From Nocardioides cavernae (GTDB taxonomy: Bacteria; Actinomycetota; Actinomycetes; Propionibacteriales; Nocardioidaceae), in the NCBI RefSeq assembly GCF_013410035.1, contig NZ_JACCBW010000001.1:186001-250000 (forward strand): DNA of 64,000 nucleotides, in the 5' to 3' direction. Below are positions 60,464 through 64,000 of this stretch, piece after piece (the stretch's first letter is position 1; each line of letters starts with the position of its first letter). The position numbers and the translations under genes were made by a program. The notes below the pieces were generated by a model. That model was not told where the DNA came from. It ran no database searches and saw nothing but the letters and a program-made list of their open reading frames with translations.

Positions 60464-60895
60464 TCAGGCGCCGAGGTCGGCGAACCAGATCCCGATCTCG
60501 CGCTCGGCGGACTCGGGCGAGTCGGAGCCGTGGACGAGGTTCTGCTGGACGGCGAGGCCCCAGTCGCGGCCGAGGTCGCCGCGGATGGTGCCGGGCGCGG
60601 CGACGGTGGGGTCGGTGGCGCCGGCGAGCGAGCGGAAGCCCTCGATGCAGCGGTGGCCCTCGACGACGACGGCGAGCACGGGGCCGGAGAGCATGAACTC
60701 GACGAGGGGGGCGTAGAACGGCTTGCCCTCGTGCTCGGCGTAGTGGGCGGCGAGGATCTCGGGGGTGGCGTCGCGGAGCTCGACGGCCACGAGCGTGTAG
60801 CCCTTGGCCTCGATCCGGCGGAGGATCTCGCCCGAGAGGCCGCGGCGCACGCCGTCGGGCTTGACGAGGACGAGGGAGCGCTGCACGTCGGTCAT
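60464..60895 (-). CDS. ndk: Nucleoside diphosphate kinase
   Basis: A 143-aa NDK that equilibrates nucleoside tri- and diphosphates. It begins RSLVLVKPDGVRRGLSGEIL and has AEHEGKPFYAPLVEFM and GTIRGDLGRDWGLAVQQNLVHGSD-type C-terminal motifs, with the catalytic His in VEGHRC and the HGSDS loop at the end. TAGGCT, 7 nt before the ATG, suggests a leaderless transcript. It lies downstream of the DUF4233/folC pair. Confidence 0.97.
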   Translation of the reverse strand: MTDVQRSLVLVKPDGVRRGLSGEILRRIEAKGYTLVAVELRDATPEILAAHYAEHEGKPFYAPLVEFMLSGPVLAVVVEGHRCIEGFRSLAGATDPTVAAPGTIRGDLGRDWGLAVQQNLVHGSDSPESAEREIGIWFADLGA

Positions 60896-60902
60896 GCGAG
60901 CA

Positions 60903-60908
60903 AGCCTA
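60903..60908 (-). promoter_or_regulatory. -10 element of a leaderless ndk promoter
   Basis: Minus-strand TAGGCT ends 7 nt before the ndk ATG at 60895. Confidence 0.55.
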
Positions 60909-60937
60909 GCCAGCGGCCGGGGCCGCGGTGACACGGG

Positions 60938-61333
60938 TCACTCGGAGCGGGACTCGTCGGCGAGGTACGCCGCCCACGCCTCCGCGCGCTCGCGCTCGAT
61001 CTTGCGGCCGAGGAGGTCCGCCCCCGCCCACAGCGCGGCGAAGATCGCCCCGAGGCCGAACATGACGGGGACGACGAAGCCGAGCGCGACGGCGGCGGCC
61101 TGGACGACGTAGCCCGCGGCGTACGCCCACTCCGCGCGCAGCATGCCCGCCAGGAGCAGGCACACCACTGCCAGCCCGAGGCCGACCGCCACGGCGGTGC
61201 CGGCCGGGACGTCCGCGATCGTGATCATCACCGGGGTCGTGAGCCCGAGGGTGATCGCCTCGAGGCTCAGCACGGCCGCGCACATGCCGCGGCGCGGCGA
61301 GCGCTCGGTCCCGGCCGGGGCCTGCTCGCTCAT
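60938..61333 (-). CDS. DUF4233 membrane protein
   Basis: A 131-aa protein with about four hydrophobic segments (CAAVLSLEAITLGLTTPVMI, VAVGLGLAVVCLLLAGML, and two more) and a charged C-terminus (KIERERAEAWAAYLADESR). It matches the actinobacterial DUF4233 family, which lies between folC and ndk in Streptomyces and relatives. Its function is unknown. The ATG overlaps the folC stop by 4 bp (ATGA). Confidence 0.88.
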   Translation of the reverse strand: MSEQAPAGTERSPRRGMCAAVLSLEAITLGLTTPVMITIADVPAGTAVAVGLGLAVVCLLLAGMLRAEWAYAAGYVVQAAAVALGFVVPVMFGLGAIFAALWAGADLLGRKIERERAEAWAAYLADESRSE

Positions 61334-62688
61334 CGCCGCCCCATGAGCAGCCCGCGCGCCTCGCCGACGGTGACCACCGAGCCGGTGACGAGCACCGCCC
61401 CCGCGCCGATCGAGACGTCGACGGCCTCCCCCGCCTCGGCGAGGGTCGCGGCGCGCTCGATCGCGTCGGCCAGGTCGGGGACGACGCTCACGCGGTCCTC
61501 CCCGAAGACCTCGACCGCGGCACGGCCGAGCGCGGCAGCCGACATCGAGCGCGGCGTGGAGTTCTGCGTGCAGACCAGGTGCGCCAGGTGCGGCTCGAAC
61601 GCGGCGAGCACGCCCTCGTAGTCCTTGTCCTCCATCACGCCCATGACGCCGACGAGCGGGCTGAACGAGAACGAGTCCTCCAGGGCCTCGCCCACCGCCT
61701 CCGCCCCGTGCGGGTTGTGGGCGGCGTCGAGCAGGATGGTCGGGCTGCGGCGCACGATCTCGAGCCGGCCCGGCGAGGTCACCTCGGCGAAGGCCGCCCA
61801 GACCAGGTCCTCGTCGAGCTCGCCGCTGCCGAAGGCCTCCACGGCCGCGAGGGCCACGGCGGCGTTCTGGGCCTGGTGGGCGCCGTAGAGCGGCAGGAAC
61901 ACGTCGTCGTAGCGACCGCGCAGCCCCTGCAGGGAGACGACCTGCCCACCCACGGCCGGGGTGCGGGAGACGACGCCGAACTCGATGCCCTCCCGGGCGA
62001 TCGTCGCGCCGACCTCGGTCGCACGGGCGAGGAGGACGGCGGCGACCTCGGGCGTCTGCTCGGCCAGGACGGCCACCGAGCCGGGCTTGATGATCCCGGC
62101 CTTCTCGACCGCGATCGTGGCCGGGTCGTCCCCGAGGTACTTCGCGTGGTCGACCGCGATCGGCAGCACGACGGCCACGTCGGCGTCGATCACGTTGGTG
62201 GCGTCCCAGCTGCCGCCCATCCCGACCTCGACGACCGCGACGTCGACCGGGGCGTCGGCGAAGGCGGCGTACGCCATCCCGACGATCGTCTCGAAGAAGC
62301 TGAGCGGGTGGTCCTGCTCGGCGTCGACGAGGTGGGTGTAGGGCGCGACGTCGTTGAACGCGCGGACGAACGCCTCGTCGTCCATCGGCTCGCCGTCGAT
62401 CGTGATCCGCTCGCTCATCCGCTCCAGGTGCGGGGACGTGAAGCGGCCGGTGCGCAGGTCGAGCGCGCGCAGCAGCGTCTCGATCATGCGGCTGGTGCTG
62501 GTCTTGCCGTTGGTGCCGGTGAGGTGCACCGAGCGGAACGAGCGCTGCGGCTCGCCCAGCAGCTCGGTGAACGCCTCGATCCGGTCGAGGCTGGGCTCGA
62601 GCTTGGTCTCGGGCCAGCGGGAGAGCAGGGCGTCCTCCACCTCGGCGAAGGTCTCGGCGAGGCGGGGCGAGTCGGGGGCGTCAGTCAT
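61330..62688 (-). CDS. folC: FolC, bifunctional folylpolyglutamate/dihydrofolate synthase
   Basis: A 452-aa Mur-ligase-like enzyme that adds glutamate to (dihydro)folate. It has the P-loop LTGTNGKTSTSRMIE, TSPHLERMSERITIDG, VVEVGMGGSWDATNVI, and ILLDAAHNPHGAEAVGEAL. A TAGACT -10 lies 9 nt before the ATG, so transcription starts within about 2-3 nt of the start codon. It is the first gene of folC-DUF4233, followed by ndk. Confidence 0.97.
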   Translation of the reverse strand: MTDAPDSPRLAETFAEVEDALLSRWPETKLEPSLDRIEAFTELLGEPQRSFRSVHLTGTNGKTSTSRMIETLLRALDLRTGRFTSPHLERMSERITIDGEPMDDEAFVRAFNDVAPYTHLVDAEQDHPLSFFETIVGMAYAAFADAPVDVAVVEVGMGGSWDATNVIDADVAVVLPIAVDHAKYLGDDPATIAVEKAGIIKPGSVAVLAEQTPEVAAVLLARATEVGATIAREGIEFGVVSRTPAVGGQVVSLQGLRGRYDDVFLPLYGAHQAQNAAVALAAVEAFGSGELDEDLVWAAFAEVTSPGRLEIVRRSPTILLDAAHNPHGAEAVGEALEDSFSFSPLVGVMGVMEDKDYEGVLAAFEPHLAHLVCTQNSTPRSMSAAALGRAAVEVFGEDRVSVVPDLADAIERAATLAEAGEAVDVSIGAGAVLVTGSVVTVGEARGLLMGRR

Positions 62689-62697
62689 GGCGTTGCG

Positions 62698-62703
62698 AGT
62701 CTA
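62698..62703 (-). promoter_or_regulatory. -10 element before folC
   Basis: Minus-strand TAGACT ends 9 nt before the folC ATG at 62688; no ribosome site between. Confidence 0.5.
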
Positions 62704-62791
62704 TTGACCTGGTGAGCAGGTGACGATCCGGCGCCACCGGTGACGTACGTCGACGAGCCCTGGCCTGCAGGACCCGACGCCTCCCGGCAGG

Positions 62792-63721
62792 TCAGGGCTC
62801 CGCCGGGAGGCTGACGAGGTGCTCGGCCATGTCCGCGACCGGCTCGTAGCCGAGGCCGGCGTAGATCTTGTTGGAGGTGGGGTTCGCCCGGTCGGTGAAC
62901 AGGCACATCCGGTGGCCGGCCTCCAGGCCACGCCGGGTCAGCTCGCCGACGACGTACGAAGCGATGCCGCGTCCGCGGTGCTCCCGCGGCGTGTAGACGG
63001 GACCGATGCGCGAGACGCCGTACGACGGGAGCCCGCAGCCGGTCAGGTGCGCGACGGCGCCGTCGGGGAGCTCCCACAGCCACTCCACGCCCTCGCGGAT
63101 CCGCACCAGGACGGTGTCGAGGGTGTTGTGCTCGCCCGACGTCGGGTCGGGCTCGCGGCCGGCCTGCTCGTCGGCCTCGGCGTGGAACGCGGTGAACCAG
63201 GCCAGCACCAGCTCGGCATCCGCCTCGGCCGCCGGGCGCAACCGGCCCTCGGGCGCCGGCGGCACGTGGAGCGTCGTGCACTCCCAGAGCCGGGTGGCCT
63301 TCTCCGACACCATCTCACCGCCGCTCAGCTCGGCCGTCGTGCGGGCGAGGACCTCCGCGCCCGGCAGCGCGCCGTTCGCGCCGCCCAGGTGCTCGCCCCG
63401 GTCATGGAGCGCGACCGCCAGGGCACGCGCCGCGTCGTCGGGCATCGGGAGGCCGAAGGTCGGGTGGGGCGCGAACGGAGCGGTGCGCATCGCCGCGCTC
63501 ACCGGCTCGCCCGAGCGGTCGCGCACGACCACCCACCAGCGCGGGAACGGCGCCCCGACCTCGGCCCACGAGTCCATCCCGTCGGCGAGCTCGCGGACGG
63601 TCCGCGAGGTCACGCTGGCGATCACGCTGCCGAGCACCGGCTGCGCGGCGAGCAGGTCGCCGGCGGCGTCGAGGAACGACTGCGGGGCGTCGTGGAACTC
63701 CAGCGTGAACGTGTCGGCCAT
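62792..63721 (-). CDS. GNAT-family acetyltransferase
   Basis: A 309-aa protein with the GNAT fold in its C-terminal half. The acetyl-CoA loop is in YTPREHRGRGIASYVV and the end reads FTDRANPTSNKIYAGLGYEP, a normal GNAT motif B. The N-terminal half is an additional, poorly conserved GNAT-like domain. The substrate is unknown; proteins of this double layout in actinobacteria act on small molecules or proteins. A TAGCGT -10 lies 7 nt before the ATG (leaderless). It is divergent from valS. Confidence 0.88.
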   Translation of the reverse strand: MADTFTLEFHDAPQSFLDAAGDLLAAQPVLGSVIASVTSRTVRELADGMDSWAEVGAPFPRWWVVVRDRSGEPVSAAMRTAPFAPHPTFGLPMPDDAARALAVALHDRGEHLGGANGALPGAEVLARTTAELSGGEMVSEKATRLWECTTLHVPPAPEGRLRPAAEADAELVLAWFTAFHAEADEQAGREPDPTSGEHNTLDTVLVRIREGVEWLWELPDGAVAHLTGCGLPSYGVSRIGPVYTPREHRGRGIASYVVGELTRRGLEAGHRMCLFTDRANPTSNKIYAGLGYEPVADMAEHLVSLPAEP

Positions 63722-63728
63722 GGCACGC

Positions 63729-63734
63729 ACGCTA
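63729..63734 (-). promoter_or_regulatory. -10 element of a leaderless promoter (GNAT gene)
   Basis: Minus-strand TAGCGT ends 7 nt before the ATG at 63721. Confidence 0.5.
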
Positions 63735-63764
63735 GGGCGTACGACGCACGCGTCCCCACTCGTT

Positions 63765-63793
63765 TTCGCAGGCAGGAGGCCCCTCCCTAGACT
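63765..63793 (+). promoter_or_regulatory. Leaderless valS promoter
   Basis: TTCGCA (63765-63770), 17 bp, TAGACT (63788-63793). The ATG at 63800 begins 6 nt after the -10. The only AGGAGG is 20 nt upstream of the ATG, too far to act as a ribosome site. Confidence 0.55.
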
Positions 63794-63799
63794 CTGGCC

Positions 63800-64000
63800 A
63801 TGACTGACGCCCCCAGCACCCCGACCACGGACACGACGAGCACCGACCCGCGTGCCGTCGTCGTACCCGAGCGGCCGGCGCTCGAGGGCCTGGAGGCGAA
63901 GTGGTCGGCGGCGTGGGCCGAGGACGACACCTACGCGTTCGACCGCACCCAGCCGCGCGAGAACGTCTACTCGATCGACACTCCCCCGCCCACGGTCAGC
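63800..64000 (+). CDS. valS: ValS, valyl-tRNA synthetase (N-terminus only)
   Basis: The first 67 codons of valyl-tRNA synthetase, which charges tRNA(Val). After a threonine/serine-rich leader (TDAPSTPTTDTTSTD) come ERPALEGLEAKWSAAWAEDD and NVYSIDTPPPTVS, which leads directly into the HIGH motif just beyond the window edge. The gene is cut at 64000. Its place next to folC is the conserved order in actinobacteria. Confidence 0.93.
   Translation, partial: MTDAPSTPTTDTTSTDPRAVVVPERPALEGLEAKWSAAWAEDDTYAFDRTQPRENVYSIDTPPPTVS

Noticed and set aside
62685-62791. Possible tRNA remnant between folC and the GNAT gene
   Set aside because: A minus-strand reading gives a GGAGSSPAH-like string that resembles translated tRNA T-arms, but no acceptor, D-arm or anticodon stem can be folded.

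Overview
The window looks like chromosomal DNA of a high-GC actinobacterium, most likely of the Nocardioides group (Propionibacteriales). That placement is an inference from the base composition, the many GTG starts and the gene order. Most of the window is conserved core: gatC-gatA-gatB, ligA, the metE-like/mnmA/iscS string (the same order as the Rv3009c-Rv3025c neighbourhood of Mycobacterium), proB-obgE-rpmA-rplU-rne, and the cell-shape and wall block rodA-pbp2-mreD-mreC-mreB-ndk-DUF4233-folC next to valS.

Layout. 1-2543 holds gatB (cut by the window edge), gatA and gatC on the minus strand. 2670-5820 is a plus-strand set of three exported proteins: a dimethylformamidase-like lipoprotein, a small lipoprotein and an LCP-domain protein. 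5838-8759 is a two-component system, followed by a secreted RTX-type repeat protein (8855-10108) and ligA. 12496-14732 is a TetR regulator translationally coupled to a DHA2-type MFS exporter, followed by an unusual 78-bp two-tier palindrome. 14891-16917 carries two hydrolases. 16992-20274 is the sulfur-transfer string iscS-mnmA-metE-like. 20326-22853 has a nucleotidyltransferase-like protein, a MazG-like protein and a DUF222/HNH protein. 23019-24090 is an intact IS481-type element whose 6-bp target duplication contains the proB stop codon. 24092-31009 is rne-rplU-rpmA-obgE-proB, read leftward.

The most notable region is 32077-52411. About 20 kb of surface-glycan genes sit exactly between two genes that are normally neighbours: the DUF2344/TIGR03936 gene (31348-32067) and its partner TIGR03960 radical-SAM gene (52412-54385). 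The island holds tandem GT-C/DUF2142-like membrane paralogs, two DegT/DnrJ aminotransferases, an LpxA-like acyltransferase and a second hexapeptide acetyltransferase. It also holds a Gfo/Idh oxidoreductase, an NAD-dependent epimerase, a GT4 glycosyltransferase, a flippase-like membrane protein and an L-2-hydroxyglutarate oxidase-like flavoprotein. At its right end are two convergent paralogous gene pairs, each a coiled-coil protein plus a large RgpF/TagF-like transferase. The two pairs share one CTAG as overlapping stop codons. I infer that the island makes and decorates a nucleotide-sugar-derived cell-wall or capsular polymer containing an acylated amino sugar. It lies next to the Mre/Rod wall-elongation genes.

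Regulation. Many first genes carry a TANNNT -10 element ending 6-9 nt before the start codon, so leaderless or nearly leaderless transcription seems common here. Other visible signals are a perfect palindrome before the TetR gene, twin palindromes 31 bp apart between gatC and the dimethylformamidase-like gene, a hairpin beside the rne ribosome-binding site, and a terminator-like hairpin between rpmA and obgE. I saw no rRNA, tRNA or CRISPR array.
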